Positions 47,301-54,151 of a DNA stretch of 64,000 bases are shown here, piece by piece (the stretch's first letter is position 1; the number at the start of each line of letters is the position of its first letter). The DNA is from Sphingomonas gei (GTDB taxonomy: Bacteria; Pseudomonadota; Alphaproteobacteria; Sphingomonadales; Sphingomonadaceae). The notes below the pieces were generated by a model. The model had not been told where the DNA came from and ran no database searches. It saw nothing but the letters and a program-made list of their open reading frames with translations. The DNA is taken from the NCBI RefSeq assembly GCF_004792685.1, contig NZ_SRXT01000001.1, forward strand, positions 124,001-188,000, given 5' to 3'. The position numbers were made by a program, and so were the translations under genes.

Positions 47301-47547
47301 GGCGGTGGGCCGGGTTTCGGCTCGGTTCGAATCGCCGATGGGGCGGATCGCCACCGCCACCGAAGGCGACGCGGCGGGGCTGACCCGGTTGACGCTGTCG
47401 ATCCCCGCCAACACCGTCGCCGACGTCGAGCTGCCTGCCCGCGACTGGCTCGAAAGCGGCGTGCCGCTGCAGCCCGACCTGCGCGTCGGCGACTGCGTCC
47501 GCTTCGAGCTTGGCTCGGGCGATTATGATTTCTCGATTTCGACCTGA
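44317..47547 (+). CDS. GH78 alpha-L-rhamnosidase with in-frame repeat insertion
   Basis: 1076 residues, starting GTG 44317 overlapped with the upstream stop. The family layout is clear: an N-terminal LRTENVVGLLGTEVLRPRLSW strand, beta-sandwich modules, then the catalytic (alpha/alpha)6 barrel with DCPQRDERMGWTGD and WSEAGIILSW and a C-terminal beta domain. GH78 enzymes remove terminal alpha-L-rhamnose by inversion. Residues about 40-71 are encoded by a palindromic repeat inserted between the first strand and QVAYRIRAA, lengthening a loop that is normally about 8 residues. No signal peptide is visible, so it may act on imported oligosaccharides in the cytoplasm, or export may have been lost. 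Confidence 0.9.
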   Translation: MTFRVLDLRTENVVGLLGTEVLRPRLSWRIEGDLVSRNLLPGEGRGPAASAIEDGAPSQVRRDWAPAFAGEQVRGYRQVAYRIRAARSALGLNGNQLLWDSNVVESDASLDIAYGGPPLAAMQRIWWAVEVRGADGETVQSEPAWFEAGLLAPADWRGDWIEAEDEAAAADRAAGLAWIWSETALDPRLHAFRLDFDAPEGLERAEILLAGKDHLRGVWVNGEAAPLDRHFDWDTYLPFWGTLAPYAGDVRSGRNSICALVEADTNGFFPVDGGAFAALVRLHRADGSVERIVSGPAWRLMPDPPQGWTDPGFDASGWQMPVASGAQVHNDPRPAEPAMLLRTSFTPRGEVTTARLYATALGAYEARINGRPVSGAVLAPEVSVAHDHVLYQVYDVTALVGAGENVLGAIVADGYYAGAFGWRVERYGFGPAPRRFRAQLRLDYADGSSEWIATGPEWRIATSEILSSEIYDGEVVDARLARPGWDAPGFDAAGWSPVKQGEAPNTRLIAQTSPLIERTGRRQPVSVREPVPGRFVFDFGQNFSGWARIRASGPAGTTITARYAELLNPDGTADLANLRLARATDRFTLAGTGDERLKPRFTYHGFRYFELEGYPGAPTLDDVEGVIVHSACRETGSMTFADAPLLQRIWENALWSQRSNFFAVPTDCPQRDERMGWTGDIQVFLDAAAFNMEVDPFIRRFLLEVRAAQRPDGGYPIVAPQPLSFPDVVTAGWSEAGIILSWQLWQRYGDTAVIDENWDAMQGWMAFVARDNPDHVWRSGRGLDLGDWLSVDAVKPDDETTPRVLCATAYWAWCAELMAQMAETTGRDAEAVRYRGVRAAIGDAFAAEFLAADGICGNGSQTSQILSLFMGLVPEDRRAAAAQVLAAEIRGRGMKLSTGFLGTPYLLDVLADAGLWEEVSGLLLQTGYPSWGYMPAQGATTMWERWNGNTGDLSMNSYNHYAFGAVVGFFYRRLAGIAPAAPGFRRIAVRPIWLPAVGRVSARFESPMGRIATATEGDAAGLTRLTLSIPANTVADVELPARDWLESGVPLQPDLRVGDCVRFELGSGDYDFSIST
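44435..44528. repeat. Palindromic (REP-like) element inside the GH78 gene
   Basis: The arms at 44435-44456 and 44507-44528 are inverted copies with one mismatch in 22 bp and share the core CCCCGGCGAAGGCCGGGG in the right arm. They resemble the element at 6219-6325 (CCCCGCGAAAGCGGGG). The 94-bp unit plus flanks keeps the reading frame open and adds about 30 residues to the protein. Confidence 0.85.
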
Positions 47548-47559
47548 GAGGACCGCCCC

Positions 47560-48228
47560 GTGCCCACGCTTGGACTGATCCACAATTCGCCGGTGCTCGC
47601 GCCGATCTTCAATGAAATCGCGGCGCGGGTGATGCCCGAGGTGCGCATTCTGCACTTCGTCGACGAGAGCACGATCAAGAACACGATCGCCGCCGGGCGG
47701 CTCGAAAAAGCAGTGATGCGTCAGGTGATCCGGCTCGTCGGCTCGACCTTCGACGCAGGCTGCGACGTCGCGCTGGTAACCTGCTCGTCGATCGGGCCCG
47801 CAGTCGACATGGCGGCCGAACTCTACGAACAGCCTGTCCTCCGGGTGGATCGGGCGATGGCCGAAAAGGCAGTCGCGACCGGGAGCCGGATCGGGGTGGT
47901 CGCGACGCTCGCCACTACGCTGCGCCCCACCGCAGACCTGGTCCGCCGGGTCGCGGCGGAGCAGGGCAAGCAAGTCGAGATCGTCGAACTGGTGTGTCCC
48001 GGCGCGTTCGACGCCGTGATGGCGGGCGACGGCGCGACGCATGACCGCATCGTGCGCGAGGGGCTGACCGAGGGGATGCAGGGAGTCGACGTCATCCTGC
48101 TCGCCCAGGCCTCGATGGCGCGCGTGGTGGCGACGCTCCCCGAGGGCGCAGTGCCGGCGCCGGTCTTTTCGAGCCCCGAGCTCGGCATGATCCGGGCCGC
48201 CGACGTGCTTCGGGCGCTGGCCAAGTGA
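47560..48228 (+). CDS. Aspartate/glutamate racemase-superfamily protein
   Basis: 222 residues from GTG 47560 behind GAGAGGA. The fold motifs match Asp/Glu/hydantoin racemases: LIHNSPVLAPIFNEI, DVALVTCSSIGP with the first catalytic-type Cys75, and SRIGVVATLATTL. The position of the second catalytic cysteine reads LLAQASMARV (182-185 AQAS), so a two-base racemase mechanism is unlikely. Single-cysteine relatives act as decarboxylases or isomerases (arylmalonate decarboxylase, maleate isomerase). In this operon a role on a branched sugar acid from apiose is conceivable but unproven. It overlaps the next MFS gene by 4 bp. Confidence 0.75.
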   Translation: MPTLGLIHNSPVLAPIFNEIAARVMPEVRILHFVDESTIKNTIAAGRLEKAVMRQVIRLVGSTFDAGCDVALVTCSSIGPAVDMAAELYEQPVLRVDRAMAEKAVATGSRIGVVATLATTLRPTADLVRRVAAEQGKQVEIVELVCPGAFDAVMAGDGATHDRIVREGLTEGMQGVDVILLAQASMARVVATLPEGAVPAPVFSSPELGMIRAADVLRALAK

Positions 48229-49472
48229 AGAAGCGCCACGGCGTCCTGGCGCTGCTTGGCGTCCTTTCGGTCATCACTTTCATCGACCGGATGGCGATCG
48301 CCGTGACCGGGCCGACGATCCAGAAGGATCTCGATATCAGCCCGCAGCAATGGGGCTGGGTGTTGAGCGCCTATGTGATCGCTTATGCGGTGTTCGAAGT
48401 GCCGTCGGGCGCGCTGGGCGACCGCTTTGGCTATCGCAAGGAACTGACCCGGATCACCGTGTGGTGGTCGTTCTTCACGGCGATCACCGCCGCGTGCAGC
48501 AATTTCTGGCAGCTGACCGGCGCGCGCTTCCTGTTCGGGCTCGGCGCGGCGGGGGCGTACCCCAACATGTCCGGAGTACTCTATCGCTGGCTGCCGGCGC
48601 GCGAGCGCGCGCGGGGGCAGGGGGTGATCTGGGCGGCAAGCCGGTTCGGGGGCGCGCTGGCGCCGCTGCTGCTGGTGCCGATGAACAAGCATTTCGGCTG
48701 GCAGATCGTGTTTCTGATCCTGGGCGCGATCGGCTTTATCTGGGCGATCGCCTGGTGGCGGCTGTATCACGACCGCCCGGCCGACCACCCGCGGATCACC
48801 GCCGAGGAAGTCGCCGAGATCGGCAGCGACGATGCCGCGGGCCATTCGGGAACGCCTTGGAAACAGTTGCTGCGCCTGCCGCAGCTCTGGCTGATCGCGC
48901 TGGCATATTGCTTCTATGCGTTCGGCAGCTGGTTCTTCTTCGGCTGGTTCCCGACCTGGCTGGTCAAGGGGGCGGGGTTTACCCTGGCGGAGATGGGGCT
49001 GTACGGGTCGATCCCGTTTCTGCTCGGGATCGTCAGCAACCTGGCGGGCGGCGTGCTGTGCGACCGGCTGGCGCAGCGGATCGGCATGCGCAATGCCTAT
49101 CGCCTGATCACCAGCGTCTGCCTTGTCGGGACCGCGGCATTGCTGTTCGCGATGAGCCTCGCGACGGGCAAGCTCGCGATCATCGTGCTTGCGGGCGCCG
49201 CCTTCGCGGTGATGGACCTGATGCTGCCCGCCGCCTGGGCGATGTGCATGTCGATCGGCGGGCGCTACGGCGGCACCGCGACCGGCGTGATGAACACCGC
49301 GGGCAATCTGGGCGGGTTCGTCTGCACCGTGGTGATCGGCTATGTCATCGCGGGCACCGGCAATTACGACGTGCCGGTGCAGGGCGTGGCGGTGATGGTG
49401 CTGATCGCGGCGGGGCTGTTCGCGCTGATCGATTGCACCAAGGGGTTCGACCACAAGGTGGCGCCGATCTGA
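48225..49472 (+). CDS. MFS transporter, anion:cation (sugar-acid) symporter type
   Basis: 415 residues with 12 membrane helices. The start GTG 48225 overlaps the preceding stop. VITFIDRMAIAVTGPTIQKDL and AYPNMSGVLYRWLPARERARGQG are characteristic of the ACS family (hexuronate, galactarate and phthalate porters). It is the last gene of the GH140 operon. The ACS assignment suggests that an acidic sugar, such as a uronate or apionate-like acid, is taken up together with the products of the glycosidases. The specific substrate is unknown. Confidence 0.85.
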   Translation: MKKRHGVLALLGVLSVITFIDRMAIAVTGPTIQKDLDISPQQWGWVLSAYVIAYAVFEVPSGALGDRFGYRKELTRITVWWSFFTAITAACSNFWQLTGARFLFGLGAAGAYPNMSGVLYRWLPARERARGQGVIWAASRFGGALAPLLLVPMNKHFGWQIVFLILGAIGFIWAIAWWRLYHDRPADHPRITAEEVAEIGSDDAAGHSGTPWKQLLRLPQLWLIALAYCFYAFGSWFFFGWFPTWLVKGAGFTLAEMGLYGSIPFLLGIVSNLAGGVLCDRLAQRIGMRNAYRLITSVCLVGTAALLFAMSLATGKLAIIVLAGAAFAVMDLMLPAAWAMCMSIGGRYGGTATGVMNTAGNLGGFVCTVVIGYVIAGTGNYDVPVQGVAVMVLIAAGLFALIDCTKGFDHKVAPI

Positions 49473-49506
49473 CCGAGGTCGTGACACGATCACTCCTCAG
49501 CCGTCA

Positions 49507-49569
49507 TCCCGGACTGTAAGGCTTTCCCGAAAAACCGCAGGTTTTTCGGGAAAGCCTTACAGTCCGGGA
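49507..49569. repeat. Perfect 30-bp inverted repeat with 3-nt loop
   Basis: The left arm 49507-49536 (starting TCCCGGACTGTAAGG) and right arm 49540-49569 are exact complements around the loop GCA. The hairpin sits between convergent operons and is part of a larger repeat cluster beginning GTCATCCC. It may terminate transcription from both sides. Its flanks (GTCATCCCGGA, CCGGGATCCA) match the common sphingomonad palindromic repeat class. Confidence 0.85.
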
Positions 49570-49601
49570 TCCACTTCTCCGCCGGGACACGCCCACGGTG
49601 G

Positions 49602-49661
49602 ATCCCGGACAGCTCGCTTTTCTATTCAAATCGAGATTTGAAGAAAAGCGGCTTCCGGGAT
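49602..49661. repeat. Second compound hairpin of the same repeat cluster
   Basis: Nested inverted segments ATCCCGGA/TCCGGGAT, CGCTTTTC/GAAAAGCG and TTCAAATC/GATTTGAA close on a 2-nt loop. It shares the CCCGGA outer arms with the hairpin at 49507-49569 and ends 36 bp from the kinase stop codon. Confidence 0.75.
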
Positions 49662-49697
49662 GACAGTATTGAATGCGTAGCCCTAACCGCAGCGGTG

Positions 49698-50975
49698 TCA
49701 GCCGCCGCTGCGCACGGTCTCGAAGAAATCCTCGCCGCCGATCTGGCCGCCCTTGAGCACCAGCTCGAGACCGTCGATCGCGGGGTCGGCGGCGTGGGCG
49801 CGGACGAGCGGGGCGCCGGGCTCGATCGGCGCCGCCCAGGTCAGCGCATCGATGCCGAGCTGGGCGACGCCGTGGCTCGACGTGTCGCCGCCCGCGAACA
49901 GCAGCCGGCGCAGGCCGGTGCGCCGGATCGCCGCCGCCGTGATGCGGCCGAGCGCAGCGCCGAGCCGGTCGCCTGCCGCGGTCGCGTCTTCGCCGAGCGG
50001 GCCCTGCGCCGAATAGACGACGCAGCGCCCGGTATCGGCGAGCGCGGCGCAGGCGGTGTCGACCAGCCTCGCCTCCTCGGCCTGGTTGCCTTGCAAAAGC
50101 GCCGGGACGTCGGCTTCGAGGGCAAAATAACCGCTGTCGGCCGATCGGGCGATCTGCCGCGCAGTGACCGGCGAGCAGCTGCCGCTGACGACGAGCAGGC
50201 GCTCGGTTGGCGGCGCGCGTACCGCGGGAGCGGCCGGGTCGATCAGCCCGGCGGCGCGCCAGGCGAGCACCAGTGCGCGGGTCATCCCCGAGCTGCCGGC
50301 GGCGAAGGCGACGCGGTGCGCCAGCAGCACGGCACCGGTCGCGGCGAGATCGGCCGTCGAAACGCCGTCGAACAGCACCGCATCGGCCTGGCCGGCAGCT
50401 TCACGCCAGGCCGTGTCGGCGTCGCCCGCCTGGATCCGGTCGAGCGGCACCAGGGCGATCCGCGCGTCGGTCTGGCCGGCGAGATGCCGGATCAAATCGG
50501 CTTCGCGCATCGGGGTGACCGGGTGACGCGCCATGGTCGGGTGCCGATCGATGCGGTAGGTTTCGGCGCCCGCCGCGGCGAACAGATTGCCGAACGCGAC
50601 GTAGCGGCGCAGATGCGGCGCGCCGACCACGATCGCCGCGGTGCCGCCGAAATGCGCGCGGCCGATGTCGAGCGCGCGGCCGATCGATCCGGTGTGCGGG
50701 CTGGAATCGAAGGTCGAGCAGGTCTTGTAATGGACAAGTCCGGCGTCGCGCAACGCATCGAAGGCGCCCGGCAGATGCGCGTCCATCCAGTCGGGCGACC
50801 GGCTGCGGCTGTCGCCGGCGATGCCGATCGCGCGGACCTGGGGGAAGCGTGCGCGCAATTCGGGGTCGGGTTGGCGGAGGAACAGCACCGCGGGGACGCC
50901 GCCCTCGGCGAGCTGTTCGAGGACGTCGGTCGATCCGGTGAAGTCGTCGCCGTAAAAGCCGTAGAGCAAGGTCAC
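49698..50975 (-). CDS. DUF1537 four-carbon acid sugar kinase family protein (OiaK-like)
   Basis: 425 residues from GTG 50975, whose bases overlap the RuBisCO-like gene stop. The N-terminal substrate domain opens LLYGFYGDDFTGSTDV, followed by KTCSTFDSSPHTGSIGRAL. The C-terminal nucleotide-binding domain contains VVSGSCSPVTARQI and FAGGDTSSHGV with a late LKGGQIGG. The family phosphorylates four- and five-carbon sugar acids. When linked to a RuBisCO-like protein, members act as 3-oxo-isoapionate kinase, producing the substrate that the RuBisCO-like enzyme decarboxylates. The operon pairing here is exactly that. Threonate or erythronate kinase activity is the alternative. Confidence 0.82.
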   Translation of the reverse strand: MTLLYGFYGDDFTGSTDVLEQLAEGGVPAVLFLRQPDPELRARFPQVRAIGIAGDSRSRSPDWMDAHLPGAFDALRDAGLVHYKTCSTFDSSPHTGSIGRALDIGRAHFGGTAAIVVGAPHLRRYVAFGNLFAAAGAETYRIDRHPTMARHPVTPMREADLIRHLAGQTDARIALVPLDRIQAGDADTAWREAAGQADAVLFDGVSTADLAATGAVLLAHRVAFAAGSSGMTRALVLAWRAAGLIDPAAPAVRAPPTERLLVVSGSCSPVTARQIARSADSGYFALEADVPALLQGNQAEEARLVDTACAALADTGRCVVYSAQGPLGEDATAAGDRLGAALGRITAAAIRRTGLRRLLFAGGDTSSHGVAQLGIDALTWAAPIEPGAPLVRAHAADPAIDGLELVLKGGQIGGEDFFETVRSGG

Positions 50976-52246
50976 CCGCCGAACGCCGCCATCGCCGCCT
51001 TCAGCTCGGGTGCGTCCCTGGCGGCATCGGCGAGCGGGACGCCGGCCACAGCGGCTTCCCAGGCGAGCAGCAGTGCGCGGACGCCCGCGGCGGGGCCGTG
51101 CGGATGCGCCATGATCCCGCCGCCCGCGGCAAACATCAGATCGGTGGTGCCGAGCGCCTGGAAGGTCGCGGCGGCCTGCATCACCGACTGGCCCGAGGAG
51201 AAGACCGGCAGGATCTCGCAGCCCGGATGCGGTGCATCGAACATCGGCGTCAGGCATTCGCGGGCGGAGGCGATCACGCTGTCGTTGGTCTCGCAGAACT
51301 TGTTGTCCACGCCGTTGACATGGGTGTGGTCGATCCCGGCTAGCCGCCACAATTTCTGGAAGGCGATATAGCTCATGCCGAGCGCCGGCGAGCGGCCGAG
51401 CATGCCCCAGCCGTTGCGATGGCCGTGGATCGGCAGCTGCGCATGCGCGCGCAGCACCTTCATCGCGGGCAGCCCGATCGAATTCATGCTCGCCATGATG
51501 CAGGTGCCGCCTTCGGCGAGGACATGATCGTGGCGGGCGAGCATCTCGTCGATCTCGCCGGTGAGGTTGGCGGCGTACATCACCTTCTTGCCGGTGCGAT
51601 CGGCATGCGCGTTGATCACCCGCATCACGGCCGAGATCCGCGCGTCGAACGGGCAATGCGGGCCGTCGGCCTGGAGCTCGTCGTCCTTGATGAAGTCGAC
51701 GCCCGCCTCGACGAGTGTGCGGACCTGCTCGGCGGTGGCTTCGGGCGACAGGCCGACGCTGGGCTTGATGATCGTGCCGATGATCGGGCGGTCGAACACG
51801 CCGGCCAGCCTGCGGGTGCCGGCGACGCCGAATTGCGGGCCCTGGTAGCGATCGAGAAACGCCGGGGGTAGCTTGATATCGACGAGCTTGAGTCCCGAGA
51901 AGGCCTTGAGCTCTGAGAGATTGCCGGCAATCGCGGCGAGCAGATTGGGCAGCGACGGGCCGAAATTGGCGAGCGGCCACGACAAAGTGACGCGTGCCGT
52001 GCGCCGCCGTCCGTCGCCGCCGCCTTTGGGCAGGCCCGAGCCGGGCAAGGACGGCGTTTCGACATCGCCGAGCTCGACCAGTTCCTCGACGCGCGCCGCA
52101 TGGGCTTCGCGCAGTTCGTCGGTCTCGCCGGGGACGCGGACGAAGGTTCCGGTCGATTGCTCACCCGCCATCGTCGCCGCCGCCTGTTCGAGCGGGAAGG
52201 CGGTTTCGATGAGATAGGTCGCGGTGACCCGATCGCTGCTGGTCAT
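50972..52246 (-). CDS. RuBisCO-like protein (form IV), probable 3-oxo-isoapionate-4-phosphate decarboxylase
   Basis: 424 residues from ATG 52246. The RuBisCO barrel is complete. Lys161 in IIKPSVGLS aligns with RuBisCO Lys175, but the next lysine (Lys177) is replaced by serine. The metal-site FIKDDE places Lys187, Asp189 and Glu190, GHR has His276-Arg277, THV has His309, and Lys316 sits in the loop-6 position. With Lys177 lost, CO2 fixation is unlikely, but enolisation or decarboxylation is feasible. RuBisCO-like proteins paired with DUF1537 kinases decarboxylate 3-oxo-isoapionate 4-phosphate to erythrulose phosphate in apionate catabolism. It is coupled to GH127 upstream and the kinase downstream. 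Confidence 0.82.
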   Translation of the reverse strand: MTSSDRVTATYLIETAFPLEQAAATMAGEQSTGTFVRVPGETDELREAHAARVEELVELGDVETPSLPGSGLPKGGGDGRRRTARVTLSWPLANFGPSLPNLLAAIAGNLSELKAFSGLKLVDIKLPPAFLDRYQGPQFGVAGTRRLAGVFDRPIIGTIIKPSVGLSPEATAEQVRTLVEAGVDFIKDDELQADGPHCPFDARISAVMRVINAHADRTGKKVMYAANLTGEIDEMLARHDHVLAEGGTCIMASMNSIGLPAMKVLRAHAQLPIHGHRNGWGMLGRSPALGMSYIAFQKLWRLAGIDHTHVNGVDNKFCETNDSVIASARECLTPMFDAPHPGCEILPVFSSGQSVMQAAATFQALGTTDLMFAAGGGIMAHPHGPAAGVRALLLAWEAAVAGVPLADAARDAPELKAAMAAFGG

Positions 52247-54066
52247 CAGGCGGTCTTGAAATAGGTGGCGGTGCGTTCGGTATCGACCGCGTGATAGGGC
52301 ACGAAGACGAGGTCGCGGCCGGCGACATGGGTGCGATAGGCCTCGGGCTGGCCCGGCATCGGCTGGAGCGCGCGGGGCAGCGCGACGACCTGCTTCTCGA
52401 TCCCGTCCCAGGGATTGATCCCGACATACATCACCGCGCCGCGCATCAGCGCCTGCAGGTTGGGGTTCCGGTCGTCGATCGCGAGGCCGCGCAGCGGCTG
52501 GGGCAGGTTGAGCGCGATCGTGTCGCCCGCCTTCCAGACGCGATCGACCACCGCGAGCCGGCCGGGCGTGGCGGGGTGCGACTTGCCGTTGACCGAAAGG
52601 CTCGCGCCCTTGCTCCACGCCGGAATGCGCAGCTTCATCGCGAAGCGGCCGTTGCCGGGCTTGCGCACGGTGAGGCGCACCGTGTCGGCTGCGGGATAGT
52701 CGGTCTCCTGCACCACCTCGACTGGGCCGCCGGGACGGTCCCAGGTGACTTCGGATGGCGCGTACATGTTGACGAGCAGCGCGTCGTCGTCGTGGAAATA
52801 GAGGTTGAGCACGTAGTCCGCGACGCCCTGTACGAGGGTACCCGAGCAGCACGGCCATTTCTGGTGGTAATAACGCTTCTCGCCCTGGCTCCCGTAATCG
52901 GAATAATAGGGATAGCCGCCGTCGCTGTCGGGCGTGCGGGCGGCGAGCATGGTGTTGTAGAGCGTGCGTTCGAGCCCGTCGCCATAGACCGGCTCGCCGG
53001 TGAAGCGGATCAGATAGCGCGCGAGCTTGAGGTCGGCAAAGGCGCCGCACGGCGTTTCGAAATGCGCCTTGGAGCTTTGCAGGCTGGCGGCGAGCTTGCC
53101 CTGGTGCAAGTGGACGAACTGTTCCTCGGGGCCCCAGCCGCCGCTGGCGAAGCGCTGCGGCTCCATGAACTTCCAGGCATTCTCCAGCGCCGTGCGATAT
53201 TTGGGGTCGCCGAGATGGAGATAGGCCTGCGCGCCCGAACTCAGCGCGATCGTATGGCTGTACGCGTGCTTCTCGGGCAGCACGTCCTGGCCCGCGGCGA
53301 GCGGATCGAACCATTCCTTGTTCAGCAGATAATGCACCGCCATCTGGCGATATTTGTCGTCGCCGGTGATGTCGGCGACGTGGAACAGGTTTTCGGGCAG
53401 GACATAGGTCTCGTCATAGGGCGGATTGACCTTGCCGATCCGGTCGCGCGAGACGGGCGAGATATAGGGGCGGCACTTCTCGATGATGATCGGGAGCAGG
53501 GTTTTCGCCTGCTCGACGCCGCTCAGCCGATAGGCGTCGATCATCCCGACGACGTATTTGTCCATGACATAAGCGGCCCACTGCGCCTGGGCCTTGGGCC
53601 CGGCGTAGGGATTGGACGCCTTGACGAACGCCTTGCCGAAACCGTCGACCAAGGCGGCGACCTTGGCATGCGCGGCCTTGTCGCCGGTCGCCGCACCGAT
53701 GCGGGCGAGGCCGGAGATATATTGGCCCAGCGTCAGGCCGGGGACGAAGCCGTCCTTATCGTACCAGCCGCCCATGTCGGGCCCCGGCGCGGGGAGGCCG
53801 GCATTCTCGCGGAAGACCTTGAGCACGCGGTCATTGTCCAGCGCCATATAATGGGCGTGGACCTGGTCGTATTGGCGCTTGATCCGCCCGCCGGTGAGCC
53901 GCACCGCGCCATAGGCGAATTCGTGCACCGCTTCCTTGCCCGGGAGCATGGGCGCGGCGCCGGCCTGGGCCGCGAACGCGATGGGAAGCGTGCCTGCCGC
54001 GCCGGCGCAAGCCGCACAATGGAGCATGCCGCGGCGAGAGAAACCCGCACTGTCTGAGCCGTTCAT
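52246..54066 (-). CDS. GH127-type (DUF1680) glycosidase
   Basis: About 606 residues from ATG 54066 (or ATG 54072), after AGAGGA. The leader SRRGMLHCAACAGAAG resembles a Tat signal. The (alpha/alpha)6 barrel shows AYSHTIALSSGAQAYL, a likely Glu/Cys zinc pair in HFETPCGAFADLK, and WPCCSGTLVQG with the two cysteines that hold zinc and act as nucleophile in GH127. The family includes beta-L-arabinofuranosidases and an aceric-acid hydrolase of rhamnogalacturonan-II degradation. It leads an operon with the RuBisCO-like protein and kinase and has a DeoR-type site about 70 bp upstream. Which furanose-like residue it removes is not determined. Confidence 0.85.
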   Translation of the reverse strand: MNGSDSAGFSRRGMLHCAACAGAAGTLPIAFAAQAGAAPMLPGKEAVHEFAYGAVRLTGGRIKRQYDQVHAHYMALDNDRVLKVFRENAGLPAPGPDMGGWYDKDGFVPGLTLGQYISGLARIGAATGDKAAHAKVAALVDGFGKAFVKASNPYAGPKAQAQWAAYVMDKYVVGMIDAYRLSGVEQAKTLLPIIIEKCRPYISPVSRDRIGKVNPPYDETYVLPENLFHVADITGDDKYRQMAVHYLLNKEWFDPLAAGQDVLPEKHAYSHTIALSSGAQAYLHLGDPKYRTALENAWKFMEPQRFASGGWGPEEQFVHLHQGKLAASLQSSKAHFETPCGAFADLKLARYLIRFTGEPVYGDGLERTLYNTMLAARTPDSDGGYPYYSDYGSQGEKRYYHQKWPCCSGTLVQGVADYVLNLYFHDDDALLVNMYAPSEVTWDRPGGPVEVVQETDYPAADTVRLTVRKPGNGRFAMKLRIPAWSKGASLSVNGKSHPATPGRLAVVDRVWKAGDTIALNLPQPLRGLAIDDRNPNLQALMRGAVMYVGINPWDGIEKQVVALPRALQPMPGQPEAYRTHVAGRDLVFVPYHAVDTERTATYFKTA

Positions 54067-54136
54067 ATCCATCCTCTGCTCTTCTTGTTCGTTGCCCGGC
54101 ACGCTTCGGCGCCCGTTTCCCGAGTCTTTATCACTC

Positions 54137-54151
54137 TATCGTTTATTTTCG
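54137..54151. promoter_or_regulatory. DeoR-type operator (site 4)
   Basis: Read on the minus strand, CGAAAATAAACGATA matches CGAA-N6-CGAWA with CG steps 10 bp apart. It overlaps the stop codon of the upstream gene and lies 71-85 bp before the GH127 start. It closely resembles site 1 (CGAAATAAACGAAA). Confidence 0.6.

Noticed and set aside
44092..48042. A 1316-codon minus-strand frame opposite GH78 and the racemase-like gene
   Set aside because: Very long but purely the complement of high-GC codons; the plus-strand genes carry catalytic motifs, overlaps typical of operons and correct lengths.
50972..52246. Functional CO2-fixing RuBisCO
   Set aside because: The residue aligned with Lys177 is serine, the protein is a short form IV type, and no phosphoribulokinase or other Calvin-cycle gene is nearby.
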